A DNA stretch of 60,853 nt from Thiothrix sp. Lineage in GTDB: Bacteria; Pseudomonadota; Gammaproteobacteria; Thiotrichales; Thiotrichaceae. The stretch's first letter is position 1. The number at the start of each line of letters is the position of its first letter. The stretch is taken from the NCBI RefSeq assembly GCF_028714775.1, contig NZ_JAQTLS010000023.1, positions 1-60,853 on the forward strand, read 5' to 3'. The notes under the pieces are model-generated. The model searched no databases and was not told where the DNA came from. It saw only the letters and a list, made by a program, of their open reading frames with translations. The position numbers were made by a program, and so were the translations under genes. Shown here piece after piece: positions 15,436 through 24,718 of the stretch.

Positions 15436-16280
15436 ATGGCGTTGGCATGAGGCTTAGCGGCCTAGTGTGCGCCTACCTTGCCGCCATTGTGCTGGTGGCA
15501 TTGGCGTGGGGTTGGGCTGGGGAGTGGCAGGCCGGGCGGCATATCCGTACTGCCCTGCCCTCCACCACCATCAGCAGCGTCCAGCCATCCGCCATTGGTG
15601 GGCTGTACGAAATCAAGGCCAGCGGCAACACCCTGTACGCGGATGCCAGCGGGCGTTACTTGGTGGTGGGGCATATCTATGACCTGAAAACCGCCAAAGA
15701 CCTGACCCAATCGGAAGGTGAAGCGGTGGCAAGCGCGGCAACAGGTGCGCCGGATACCCGCCAAGGGCAAGCCACTGCCACCGCAGGCCAAGCGGAGCCA
15801 CAACCAGAACCGGAAGCTGCAACAGCCAACCTAGCCAACCGGATCAGTTGGTACAGCCTGCCACTGGAAGGTGCGGTGCATTGGGGCACGCCGGGCAAAC
15901 CCAAGCTGGCAATCTGGTCAGACACGCATTGCCCGTATTGCCAGCAATTGCACCAAGTACTGCAACCGCTAGCCGCTGAGTTGGACATTTACGAAATCCT
16001 GTTCCCGGTACATACCGAAGCAAAACCTGAAATGGCAGCGGTGCTGTGCGCCAACCGCCCTAAAGCCGCGTTGGATGCCGCGTTCGCAGGCAATCCCCCG
16101 GCAATGGATGCCAATGCCAACCCTTGCTTGGGCAAGTTGGATGCGGTGGTGGCAACCGCACTGAACCTTGGCATTGGTGGCACACCCACCTTGGTGGCGG
16201 GTGACGGGCGGGTACAGGCAGGCGCGGGCAGCGCCCAACAACTGCGGGATTGGCTGCTGCAACCGGCAAGCCCCCCATAA
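15432..16280 (+). CDS. DsbC-like disulfide isomerase of the transfer operon
   Basis: 282 residues from GTG overlapping the traB stop. An N-terminal hydrophobic anchor or signal precedes a DsbC-type dimerisation part (GGLYEIKASGNTLYADASGRYLVVGHIYDL) and a thioredoxin fold with active site DTHCPYCQQLH (CPYC) and a cis-Pro loop GIGGTPTLVAGDGR. In SXT/R27-type systems dsbC occupies the same place; it would fold Cys-rich TraN and TraU in the periplasm. A Gln/Glu/Pro spacer separates the two parts. An in-frame ATG at 15447 is an alternative start. Confidence 0.85.
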   Translation: MNGVGMRLSGLVCAYLAAIVLVALAWGWAGEWQAGRHIRTALPSTTISSVQPSAIGGLYEIKASGNTLYADASGRYLVVGHIYDLKTAKDLTQSEGEAVASAATGAPDTRQGQATATAGQAEPQPEPEAATANLANRISWYSLPLEGAVHWGTPGKPKLAIWSDTHCPYCQQLHQVLQPLAAELDIYEILFPVHTEAKPEMAAVLCANRPKAALDAAFAGNPPAMDANANPCLGKLDAVVATALNLGIGGTPTLVAGDGRVQAGAGSAQQLRDWLLQPASPP

Positions 16281-16358
16281 CTTTCATTTCCCCTAGCGCT
16301 TGGGGAGGCTTGCTTGGCGGGCTTCCCCTCTTTTTAACCGATTGGGCAGATACAAAAA

Positions 16359-16865
16359 ATGGCACTGACACGGCACAACACACTTATCCCCCTCCTGCTG
16401 GTTTTGTCCAGCTTGGCAGTTTTGCCGGGCTGTTCCGTCTTGGGTGACATGAAACCGGCAAAGTTTACCTGCGGCCTGCCCAACGGGGTGGGCTGCAAGC
16501 CCGTCAGTGACGTGTACAAACTGTCCACCGCTGGCAGGCTCAAGGACAGCAAGGCGGCAACAAGCGCCAACAGCACGACCGGCGGCGGCATCACCTTTGC
16601 CACCTCCACTACCGATGCGGATGATGTCTTGGGTATTGGCGGCAATAAGGCCAGCAGCCATCCTGCCACCCTGCGGGCAAGCGCCCGTGTGCCAGTGGGG
16701 GGCAACAGCGGCGTACTGGAGACGGTTGCACCCGGCAACCCGATCCTGACCCGCCCGCGCCAAATCCGCATCTGGGTTGACCGTTGGGAAGACAAGGATG
16801 GCGACCTGCACGATGAAACCTACCTTTACCTGCGGTTGGACAGTGGGCGGTGGTTGCTGCAATGA
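16359..16865 (+). CDS. traV: outer-membrane lipoprotein TraV
   Basis: 168 residues; lipobox LAVLPGC near residue 25, then two conserved-type cysteines (FTCGLPNGVGCKPVSDVY), the hallmark of TraV. C-terminal IRIWVDRWEDKDGDLHDETYLYLRLDSGRW also fits. Part of the TraK-TraB-TraV core. Overlaps traC by ATGA. Confidence 0.9.
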   Translation: MALTRHNTLIPLLLVLSSLAVLPGCSVLGDMKPAKFTCGLPNGVGCKPVSDVYKLSTAGRLKDSKAATSANSTTGGGITFATSTTDADDVLGIGGNKASSHPATLRASARVPVGGNSGVLETVAPGNPILTRPRQIRIWVDRWEDKDGDLHDETYLYLRLDSGRWLLQ

Positions 16866-19381
16866 GCCTAAGAAGACTGCGTGATTGGGTCAGCGCCCAT
16901 ATCCGCCAACTGTTCAAGGAAACCAGCCCGGCGGATGCCTATGCCGCCGGGGCAATGCCCGTTTCCATCAGGGAGGCCAAGCGGTTGGTGGATACGCACC
17001 GTCTGGCTGAACTGTTGCCGTATGAGGCGTATGACGAACAGACTGGGCTATTTTATGCCGAGGACAGCGTGGGCTTCCTGTTGGAGGTTGCCCCGGCGAC
17101 AGCCTTGGGCGAGGCACAAATAAAGGTGCTGACCGGGCTGTTCACCCAAGGCTTGAAGGAAGGCACGGGCATACAGGTGATGCTGTATGCCTCCCCGGAC
17201 ATCCACCCCAAGCTGCAACGCTGGGCTGATGCCCGCACCAGCGGCGGCATTTTCCGCGAGCTGGCACAAAAACGCTTGGATTATTTGCAGCATGGCAACT
17301 GGCAATCGCTGTTGTCGGGACAGCCCATGCTGTTGCGGAATTTTAGGCTGTTCATGTCGGTGACACGCCCCTTGGGGGTTGCCACCCACGGCGGGGCTGA
17401 CCCGGAAGAGGCCGCATGGCTGCGGCGTACCCGTGCCTCGTTCTTGGGCATCCTGCAATCGGCGGGTATGCCCGCCATAGACATGGATGCGGGGGGTTTG
17501 GTCAACCTGCTGGACACCATCCTCAACCCCAAAGACCGCCCGCGCCGCCATCTGGATTGGGATGGGCGGCATTTGCTGCGGGAGCAGGCGGTAGACCCTG
17601 ACACGGTGCTGATGGTGGGGCGCGACAGCTTAGGGCTGGTGCATGAGGGGCATGAGGTGGAAGTGATCCCGTTCTCGGTGCGCCAGTTCCCCACGGCATG
17701 GCCTGCATGGCGGATGGGCGACCTGATCGGCGACCTGTTCAGCAACACCTTGCGTTACACCGGGCCATTCATCGCCAGTGTCACCGTTGATGTGCCTGAC
17801 CCCATGGGTGCGGCGGGCAACGCCAAGATGAAGGCGGCACGCGCCACCCAGATGGCGGATTCCCCGGTGGGGAAATTCCTGCCGCAATGGCGGGAACGCA
17901 AGCAAGAGTGGGAGTTCGTTGACCGCATGTTAAGCGCAGGCCACAAAATCCTCGACACCCATTTCCAGTTGGTGCTGTTTACCCGGCAAGGCGACGCGGA
18001 ACAGGCGTGCCAACGCGCACAGGCATTGTTTGAGTCACAAGGTTGGGTGTTGAGCCGTGACCGCTTTATTACGTTGCACGCCTTCCTGTCAGCCCTGCCG
18101 CTGATGTCGGGGCCTGCGTGGCACGGGGAGATGCGCAGGATGGGGCGTTTCCGCACCTTCCTTACGTGGTCAACCATCAACACCCTGCCGCTGGTTGGGG
18201 AGTGGCAAGGCACTGCCACCCCGCTGCTGCAATTGGTGGGGCGGCGTGGGCAACTGATGTACCTCGACCCATTCGACAATGAGAAGGGTAACTACAACGT
18301 GGCGGTTGCCGCGACCTCCGGGGCGGGCAAATCGTTCTTCACCCAAGAAATGGTCGCCAGCACCTTGGGCACGGGTGGGCGCTGCTGGGTAATCGACTCC
18401 GGGCGTTCATACGAGCAGTTGTGCACACTGGTGGGCGGGACATTCTTGGAGTTTTCTGAATCCGCCCATATCCGCCTGAACCCGTTTACATGGGTTGCAC
18501 GCATGGACATGGAAATGCCGTTGCTGAAAGACCTGCTGGCGCTAATGGCATCACCCAACAAACCGTTGGACTCGGCACAAATGTCAGACCTTGAAACAGC
18601 GATCAAACAGGTGTGGCAGGCCAGCGGGAATGATGCTGACATCACCGCCGTGGCAGCATGGCTGTCCGCATCAGCTGACCAATCGGCGAAGGAAGTGGGA
18701 AAGATGCTGTACCCCTATACCCGCGAGGGGACATACGGGGCAATCTTTGATGGCAAGGCCAACGTTGACTTGGACAATGCCTTCGTGGTGTTGGAACTGG
18801 GCGAGCTGGATGCCAAACCCGACCTGCAACGGGTGGTGTTGCTGATCCTGATGATGCGCATTACCGAGGCGATGTACTTGGGCGACCGCCGCCAGCGCAA
18901 GCTGTGCATCATTGATGAGGCGTGGCGGCTGATGGGCAGCGGCAATGCGGGGGACTTCATCATGCGTGGCTACCGCACGGCACGCAAATTTGGCGGCGCA
19001 TTCATGACCATCACCCAAGGGATTGATGACTATTACAGCTCCAACACCGCCAAGGCAGCACTGGCAAACTCCGACTGGAAATTCCTGATGCGCCAATCGC
19101 CAGAATCTATTGCGGCAGCACAACGGCAAGGGCAAATGATGATGGATGACAGCCTGAAAGAACTGTTGTTGAGCATTGACACCCAAGCAGGCCAGTACTC
19201 CGAAATCGCCATACTGGGGCCGGGTGGCACAGCGGTGGGGCGGCTGATCGTTGACCCGTTCACCGAAAAACTTTACTCGACCAAGGCGCAGGAAGTGCAG
19301 GCCATCCGTGACATGCAGGTGCGGGGCTTGTCCTTGACGCAAGCGGTTGGGCAACTGGTGGCGCAAAGCCGCAAACGTTAG
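16862..19381 (+). CDS. traC: type IV secretion ATPase TraC (VirB4 family)
   Basis: 839 residues. N-terminal TraC/VirB4 domain, then Walker A SGAGKS (Lys490) and Walker B LCIIDEAWRLM (Asp685/Glu686), followed by GYRTARKFGGAFMTITQGIDDYY. Supplies energy for pilus extension and retraction at the inner-membrane face. ATG at 16862 is chosen for its ATGA overlap with traV; a GTG at 16850 is also in frame. Confidence 0.95.
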   Translation: MSLRRLRDWVSAHIRQLFKETSPADAYAAGAMPVSIREAKRLVDTHRLAELLPYEAYDEQTGLFYAEDSVGFLLEVAPATALGEAQIKVLTGLFTQGLKEGTGIQVMLYASPDIHPKLQRWADARTSGGIFRELAQKRLDYLQHGNWQSLLSGQPMLLRNFRLFMSVTRPLGVATHGGADPEEAAWLRRTRASFLGILQSAGMPAIDMDAGGLVNLLDTILNPKDRPRRHLDWDGRHLLREQAVDPDTVLMVGRDSLGLVHEGHEVEVIPFSVRQFPTAWPAWRMGDLIGDLFSNTLRYTGPFIASVTVDVPDPMGAAGNAKMKAARATQMADSPVGKFLPQWRERKQEWEFVDRMLSAGHKILDTHFQLVLFTRQGDAEQACQRAQALFESQGWVLSRDRFITLHAFLSALPLMSGPAWHGEMRRMGRFRTFLTWSTINTLPLVGEWQGTATPLLQLVGRRGQLMYLDPFDNEKGNYNVAVAATSGAGKSFFTQEMVASTLGTGGRCWVIDSGRSYEQLCTLVGGTFLEFSESAHIRLNPFTWVARMDMEMPLLKDLLALMASPNKPLDSAQMSDLETAIKQVWQASGNDADITAVAAWLSASADQSAKEVGKMLYPYTREGTYGAIFDGKANVDLDNAFVVLELGELDAKPDLQRVVLLILMMRITEAMYLGDRRQRKLCIIDEAWRLMGSGNAGDFIMRGYRTARKFGGAFMTITQGIDDYYSSNTAKAALANSDWKFLMRQSPESIAAAQRQGQMMMDDSLKELLLSIDTQAGQYSEIAILGPGGTAVGRLIVDPFTEKLYSTKAQEVQAIRDMQVRGLSLTQAVGQLVAQSRKR

Positions 19382-19391
19382 GGGGATTAGC

Positions 19392-19964
19392 ATGAAAATA
19401 CTGGCAAGCGTCTGGGCATCCCTGAAGCCCATGGCAAGTGGCTTGGCTTTTGGATTGGTGGGCGGCTTATTGGCCTTGCTGGTTGCCCGGCTGGCCTTCC
19501 CACCACCGACGTTTATCGCCTTGGATTTGGCAGGCGTGGTCAAGGAGCAAGCCCAAAGCCTCGTGGCACACCAAGACATGGACGATGCAGGCAAAGCACA
19601 AGCCAGTGCCACCTTTGCCAAGCAGCTTGATGTCCAGTCCCGCGCCATGGCTGCGGATTACCATGCCATTGTGCTGGCAGCACCGGCAGTGGTGGGTGGC
19701 GTACCCGACCTTACCCCAGAACTCCGCCAGCGGGTGGCAGTGGCGATGGCAACCCAAGGGATCACCGCTGCTACCCCACCCTCTATCATGAAACTGGCAA
19801 CACCTGTTGCCGCCCAACCTGTCCAATCTGGCGCGGCTGCCCCTGCACTGGCTAACCCCATGCAGGGTGCAACGCTTCCAGTTCCCCCTTCCAGCACCAC
19901 ACCCAATGCCTTTTGGGGAACCCCTGCCGTGGGTAGCGCCAGCCCGCAAGGGGGGCAACCATGA
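19392..19964 (+). CDS. trbI: TrbI-type conjugation accessory protein
   Basis: 190 residues. One N-terminal membrane helix with Gly-rich face (LAFGLVGGLLALLVARLAF), then FIALDLAGVVKEQAQSL and a helical region, the layout of F TrbI (pilus retraction/outgrowth control). The C-terminal 60 residues are Pro/Ala-rich. ATG at 19392 follows AGGGGGATTAG. Overlaps the next gene by ATGA. Confidence 0.75.
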   Translation: MKILASVWASLKPMASGLAFGLVGGLLALLVARLAFPPPTFIALDLAGVVKEQAQSLVAHQDMDDAGKAQASATFAKQLDVQSRAMAADYHAIVLAAPAVVGGVPDLTPELRQRVAVAMATQGITAATPPSIMKLATPVAAQPVQSGAAAPALANPMQGATLPVPPSSTTPNAFWGTPAVGSASPQGGQP

Positions 19965-20479
19965 ACCGCAAGGCGGTACTGGCACGTTTTGCCCGGCTGG
20001 TAGCACTGGCTGGCAGCATAGCGGCCTTGCTCTGGTGGGGGTCATGGCAGCTATCCCCATACATCCGCATCGGCATCAATGCCAGCGACAGCCTGCCCGG
20101 TTGGGTGTACGTGGCCTACCCCGGTGACAAGGCGCACCTGCAAGTGGGTGACACCATTGGTTTCTACCCAGCACCCAACCGTTTCTACCCACCCAGCTTC
20201 CTGTTTATCAAGCTGGTGGCAGGCATTGCCGGTGACAGGCTGACATGGGGCAAAGATTACCCCGCAGGGACAACGTTCTACATTAATGGGCAAGAATTTG
20301 GCAGGGCAAAGCCCCAAGCCCGCACGGGTGAGCCATTGCAGCACACCCCGGCAGGCACGGTTCCTGATGGCGCGGTGTTTGTCTGGACACCGCACCCGGA
20401 TTCGTTTGATTCACGCTATGCCGACATGGGGCTGATACCCAACAGCCAAGTGGTGGGACGTGCACAGCGCCTGTTCTAA
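19961..20479 (+). CDS. trhF: S26-family signal peptidase of the transfer system (TrhF/TraF type)
   Basis: 172 residues. Membrane anchor at 14-32; catalytic Ser44 in NASDSLPGW and Lys84 in FIKLVAGIAGD, both in the S26 spacing. In R27/SXT (TrhF) and RP4 (TraF) such peptidases process or cyclise pilin, so this enzyme likely matures TraA. The F plasmid itself lacks this gene, which places the operon nearer to the SXT/R27 branch. Confidence 0.85.
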   Translation: MNRKAVLARFARLVALAGSIAALLWWGSWQLSPYIRIGINASDSLPGWVYVAYPGDKAHLQVGDTIGFYPAPNRFYPPSFLFIKLVAGIAGDRLTWGKDYPAGTTFYINGQEFGRAKPQARTGEPLQHTPAGTVPDGAVFVWTPHPDSFDSRYADMGLIPNSQVVGRAQRLF

Positions 20480-21131
20480 ACCCAGCGTGTGGCTATTGCC
20501 TTGCGCATTGCTGTTGCTGCTGGCTGGCAAGCTGTTTGCTGCCCAGCCGTTGGTGGTGCAGGCAAGCACCGATTTGGGGGTGGTGGGCAAGGTCTACCCG
20601 GTTGCCGAACGCAGCTTTTTGGACGTGCTGATGCAGCGCCTGCAACAGGCACAAGCCTCCGGGGAGCTGGCAAAAATCGAAGGGGATGCCCGCCAAAAGT
20701 GGCAAAGTTACACGCAACAGCCCCCCGGCAAACATTTCCCGCGTGCGCCCAAGGCGCGTACCCGCACCCTCGACATGACCCTGACACTCGACCATGACTT
20801 GTCTGACCAAGACGGCAATGTGTTTGCCCCGGCAGGCACTACCATAAACCCCTTGGCGATGATGCAACTGTCCAAGGACATCCTGCTGTTTGACGCTACG
20901 GATGCGGCGCAAGCGGCGTGGGCGAAACAGTACATCACCACCAGCACCAAGCCGGTCAAACCGATCCTGACGGATGGCAAGGTGCTGGAACTGATGCAGG
21001 ATTGGAAAACCCAACTGTGGTTTGACCAAGGTGGCTACCTCGCACAGCGTTTCCGGGTGGAATACGTGCCGGTGGTGTTGCACCAACGCGGGGAGATGCT
21101 GGAAATGCAGGAGGTATTAGTCCATGACTAA
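20460..21131 (+). CDS. traW: pilus assembly protein TraW
   Basis: 223 residues from GTG; signal sequence ends AGKLFA. Conserved-type segments: DLGVVGKVYPVAERSFLDVL and ILTDGKVLELMQDWKTQLWFDQGGYLAQRFRVEYVPVVL. Periplasmic, acts with TrbC and TraU. Overlaps the peptidase gene by 20 bases and traU by eight. Confidence 0.9.
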   Translation: MHSACSKPSVWLLPCALLLLLAGKLFAAQPLVVQASTDLGVVGKVYPVAERSFLDVLMQRLQQAQASGELAKIEGDARQKWQSYTQQPPGKHFPRAPKARTRTLDMTLTLDHDLSDQDGNVFAPAGTTINPLAMMQLSKDILLFDATDAAQAAWAKQYITTSTKPVKPILTDGKVLELMQDWKTQLWFDQGGYLAQRFRVEYVPVVLHQRGEMLEMQEVLVHD

Positions 21132-22125
21132 GCGCCTGACCCAACTGCTGTGTACCTTGCTGGCACTGCTGCTGGTGTTGCCTGCCCCGCTACAGGCCAA
21201 CACCTGCAAGGGCAAGTTCCCCAACCCAATCACCGACATTTACTGGAAAGGCATTTTCCCGCTGCGCATTGGGCCACTCAATGCCAGTTTTGGGCAGGAA
21301 GATTCAGGGGACAAGCCGTCCCTCCTGTGTGCCTGCCCTGCCCCCGCGCCGCTGTTTATCCGTATTGGTATTGGGGTGAGCTTTTGGGAACCGGCGCGGG
21401 TATCCGAGGTGGTGAAAAAGCCGTTCTGCTCGCCGTTGTTGGGTGGGGTCACATTCGGTGATTTTGGGGTGGCGCAAGGCACGAACGATGCCAGCGGTGA
21501 ACGTAAGGCCATGTACCACGCGCATTTCTATATCTATCCACTGCTGGCATGGATGAACCTGCTGACCTCAATCACCTGCCTGCAACCGGAAAGTTTTGAC
21601 ATGCTCTACATCACCGAGCTTGACCCTTTGTGGCAGGACGATGAGCTGAACATACTGATCAGCCCGGAAGCGGCCTTGTTTGCCAACCCCATTGCCCAAG
21701 CCGCCTGTGGGGTGGATTGTGCCGCCGCCACTGCCGGGTTCCCGCAAGACAAACTGTTTTGGTGTTCCGGTTGCCAAGGGGCGAACTACCCAATGGGTGG
21801 CAGCAGCCACCACCATACCGGCGGGGTGGAGTCTTCCACCTTGCTGACACAGCGGATGCTGACCAAGATGCACAAGCAATTGCTGGCACGCAACACCAGC
21901 ACCAATGCCGCGATGTGCCAGACACAGCCCGCACCCATCGTGATGAAGAACCAGTACAAGCTCCAGATGCTGTACCCGATCCCTGCCACCAAGGGTGGGA
22001 TACCCGGCAAAGGATTGAACACCTTTGGGCGCAGTACCCTCCTCAGCGGGGCTGGCAAGGAGTACCCGACCCGCGAAGATTTTGCTTACCTCATTTTCAG
22101 GAAACGCCTATGTTGCGCCTTCTGA
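21124..22125 (+). CDS. traU: DNA transfer protein TraU
   Basis: 333 residues, signal peptide ending APLQA. Cys-rich (CKGKFPNPITDIYWKGIFPLRIG, LLCACPAP, CGVDCAAATAGFPQDKLFWCSGCQG), typical for TraU, whose disulfides need DsbC-type folding. Required for DNA transfer more than pilus formation in F. Overlaps trbC by 16 bases. Confidence 0.92.
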   Translation: MTKRLTQLLCTLLALLLVLPAPLQANTCKGKFPNPITDIYWKGIFPLRIGPLNASFGQEDSGDKPSLLCACPAPAPLFIRIGIGVSFWEPARVSEVVKKPFCSPLLGGVTFGDFGVAQGTNDASGERKAMYHAHFYIYPLLAWMNLLTSITCLQPESFDMLYITELDPLWQDDELNILISPEAALFANPIAQAACGVDCAAATAGFPQDKLFWCSGCQGANYPMGGSSHHHTGGVESSTLLTQRMLTKMHKQLLARNTSTNAAMCQTQPAPIVMKNQYKLQMLYPIPATKGGIPGKGLNTFGRSTLLSGAGKEYPTREDFAYLIFRKRLCCAF

Positions 22126-22832
22126 CCCTGCTATTGCCCGCCTTCCTGCTGTCTGGGTTGCCCACCGAAGGGCTTGGTGCGGATACGCACAGCCCGGATT
22201 GGCAGGCAACCCTCCAACGGCTCGACCAACAGCCCGTACAGCCCGGCACGGCAATGCCCGACATCAGCGCGATCATGCAGGCCGGGGCAAAGCAGCAGCA
22301 ACAAGCCCAGTCTGTCATTGACAAATTGTTGGCAAGCGCCAAATCCCCTTCACAAGCCCCCAATGCGCCTGAACCGTTAGTGCCGCTGGTGTTTGTGTCG
22401 TTTTCTATGCCCGATGCCAGCCTCAAGCAACTGCTCAGTGATGCCGGGAAAATCGGTGCACAACTGGTGTTGCGTGGGTTGGTGGATGATGATGTGAAAG
22501 CCACTTCCCGCAAGCTATTGGCAGTCCAAGGCATTGACCCGCAAGCCACCGCATTACCTGCGGATAGGCAAGATGTGGCAGGCATGGGCATTGACCCCAC
22601 CTTGTTTGAGCGCCTCACTATCCAGCAAGTGCCGACCTTCGTATTACCGCTTGAACCCGTACAAACCTGTGCGCAGGACAGCGGATGCCCGGCTTTCCGG
22701 CATGTCCGCCTCAGCGGGGATGTCAGCCTTGCTTATGCGCTGGAAAAACTGGGCGGGACGCTGGATAGCTACCCTGCCCTAAAACAACAAAACCAACAAT
22801 GGCTGGATGCCTTGCAAGGGGGCAAACCATGA
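22110..22832 (+). CDS. trbC: conjugation protein TrbC
   Basis: 240 residues from the ATG in the traU 3' end. Signal peptide, Gln-rich helix (AGAKQQQQAQSVIDKLLASA), then a thioredoxin-like domain (PLVFVSFSMPDASLKQLLSDAGKIGAQLVLRGLVD, IQQVPTFVL). TrbC pairs with TraW in MPF-F systems. ATGA overlap with traN. Confidence 0.85.
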   Translation: MLRLLTLLLPAFLLSGLPTEGLGADTHSPDWQATLQRLDQQPVQPGTAMPDISAIMQAGAKQQQQAQSVIDKLLASAKSPSQAPNAPEPLVPLVFVSFSMPDASLKQLLSDAGKIGAQLVLRGLVDDDVKATSRKLLAVQGIDPQATALPADRQDVAGMGIDPTLFERLTIQQVPTFVLPLEPVQTCAQDSGCPAFRHVRLSGDVSLAYALEKLGGTLDSYPALKQQNQQWLDALQGGKP

Positions 22833-24718
22833 CGGTGTACGGGCGCGTGGCTACCAGCCGGACTTTTGCCCTAAAACTGGCGGCATTGGCTCTGGTGTTG
22901 TGGCTGGTGCTGGCCTTGCAGTCCGCGTGGGCGGAAGGCATGACCCAAGCGCAAGCCTTGGATGCGGGCAAGCTTATGGGCAGCAGTGGCGCAAGCATTG
23001 CCCTGCCTGCGGTGGATGCCAACACCCTGCCGGGCTTCACCACCGCCAGTCCCCCCGAAACCGCCTACCAAAGTGCCGGGATCGGCTTGGAGGACACTGC
23101 CCGTTCGCACCTGTTGGTTGCCAGCCCTGACAGCCCGGAAGGGTCAACCTTCAACAGCATCACCACCCGCCCCACCTTTAGCCTTGACCGGGAAGACCCG
23201 TTGGTGAAGCACACCGACAACCTGATCACTGACGCGGAAAACAACCCCGGCACGGGCACAGGCACTGCCTGCAAAACCCTGACCATCAAAGACCCGCCGG
23301 TTGTTGGCACTGACACCTGCATGGAATACCTCAAGGCCGTTGACAACACCTGCAAGCGCACCTTGGGTGTGGCGTGTGCTGGGTGGGGGAACCCCACCTG
23401 CACCAACCCCGGATCGGTGAGCGCCAGTGGCTTTTACTGGTCAAGCAGTTTGCCCGCTGCCAGCATCAGCAACCGCATGGTGGGGGCAAACCTTGTTATC
23501 CGGGCATCGGGTGGTGAAGGTGCAGCCGCCTATTTCACCATCAGCAATTACTCCAATATCAAGTCCATCAAGGTCACTGCCCAAGCTGGGCTTGCCTACA
23601 GTTACGGGAGCTGGAATATGTATTTCCAGCGGCCACCGGGAGGTGGGGGATATTACAGCGTCGTCCCCAACGGTTCGGACATAAAATCCACCCTGTACAG
23701 TTACCCCCGTGTGACGATGGACTTTGCTGGGTCGGGTTGGGTGGATTTCACCGTTGAATTTAACAGCCCCTCCTGCACCTATGCCTGCACCAGTTGGCAA
23801 GACACTTGGACAAACGGCTGCGGGGCTTATGCCACCAACCCGCTGTGTGAGGCCAAATCCAGCACCTGCACCAACAGCAACAACCCCCGGATCGTGGATG
23901 GGGTTGCCGTCACCCGCACTTGTTGGGAATACACTGACACGTACCAGTGCTACAACGACACTGGCAGCAAGGGCGAAGATGACTATTGCGCGGAACTCCG
24001 TGCCGCAGGCTGCACCCAATCCAGTTCCACCTGCAACGATTCTGTATACGGGCGTTGTGTGGCGTGGGAACAGGCTTACCAATGCAGCGTACCGGGCAAA
24101 GACCGTACTGTGGAGGATTGCTCCGCCGCCAATTACTGCCAAGACGGCAACTGTTTTGATGGCGCTTATGAGGCCAACGGGGACTTTGGCGTTGCTGCCA
24201 GCAACCTTGCCGCTGCCGAGGCAATGGCAAAGGACTTTGACGGCAGCTTCAATATTTTTGCTGGGCAGGGGCTGACGTGCAAGCAAATGCCGTTTGGCTT
24301 CAAGAACTGCTGCAAGAATTCAGGCTGGGGCATGTCCATCAAACTGACCCAGTGTTCGGCGGATGAAAAAATCCTTGGGCAAAAGCTGGCAGCGGGCTTA
24401 TGCCATTACGTGGGGGATTACAAGGACAACTCACTGTTCAGGAACCGTTACAAGTCGTTCTGCTGCTTCAACTCCAAGCTGGCGCGGATCATCCACGAAC
24501 AGGGACGCCCTTATGTCCCCTTGGGCTGGGGGGATGCCAAGAACCCTGTTTGCCGTGGGTTCACGCCGGAGGAGCTGGAGAAAATTGACTTCAGCAAGAT
24601 AGATTTCAGCGAATTCTTTGCGGATGCCTTGGCGAATGCGGACAAGGCCATCAAGCCGGGCAGCAGCGACCTTGGCAACCTGATCAAAGACAAAGTTATC
24701 CGGCTGTTGCCCAAATGA
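22829..24718 (+). CDS. traN: mating-pair stabilisation protein TraN
   Basis: 629 residues with a signal peptide ending SAWA and many cysteines, densest in about 170-200 and 320-530 (for example CSADEKILGQKLAAGLCHYVGDY, KSFCCFNSKLARIIHEQGRP). The C-terminal part matches TraN; the central region (220-320, YWSSSLPAASISNRMVGANLVIRASGG) is the variable part expected to contact a recipient receptor. Outer-membrane adhesin stabilising mating pairs. Confidence 0.92.
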   Translation: MTVYGRVATSRTFALKLAALALVLWLVLALQSAWAEGMTQAQALDAGKLMGSSGASIALPAVDANTLPGFTTASPPETAYQSAGIGLEDTARSHLLVASPDSPEGSTFNSITTRPTFSLDREDPLVKHTDNLITDAENNPGTGTGTACKTLTIKDPPVVGTDTCMEYLKAVDNTCKRTLGVACAGWGNPTCTNPGSVSASGFYWSSSLPAASISNRMVGANLVIRASGGEGAAAYFTISNYSNIKSIKVTAQAGLAYSYGSWNMYFQRPPGGGGYYSVVPNGSDIKSTLYSYPRVTMDFAGSGWVDFTVEFNSPSCTYACTSWQDTWTNGCGAYATNPLCEAKSSTCTNSNNPRIVDGVAVTRTCWEYTDTYQCYNDTGSKGEDDYCAELRAAGCTQSSSTCNDSVYGRCVAWEQAYQCSVPGKDRTVEDCSAANYCQDGNCFDGAYEANGDFGVAASNLAAAEAMAKDFDGSFNIFAGQGLTCKQMPFGFKNCCKNSGWGMSIKLTQCSADEKILGQKLAAGLCHYVGDYKDNSLFRNRYKSFCCFNSKLARIIHEQGRPYVPLGWGDAKNPVCRGFTPEELEKIDFSKIDFSEFFADALANADKAIKPGSSDLGNLIKDKVIRLLPK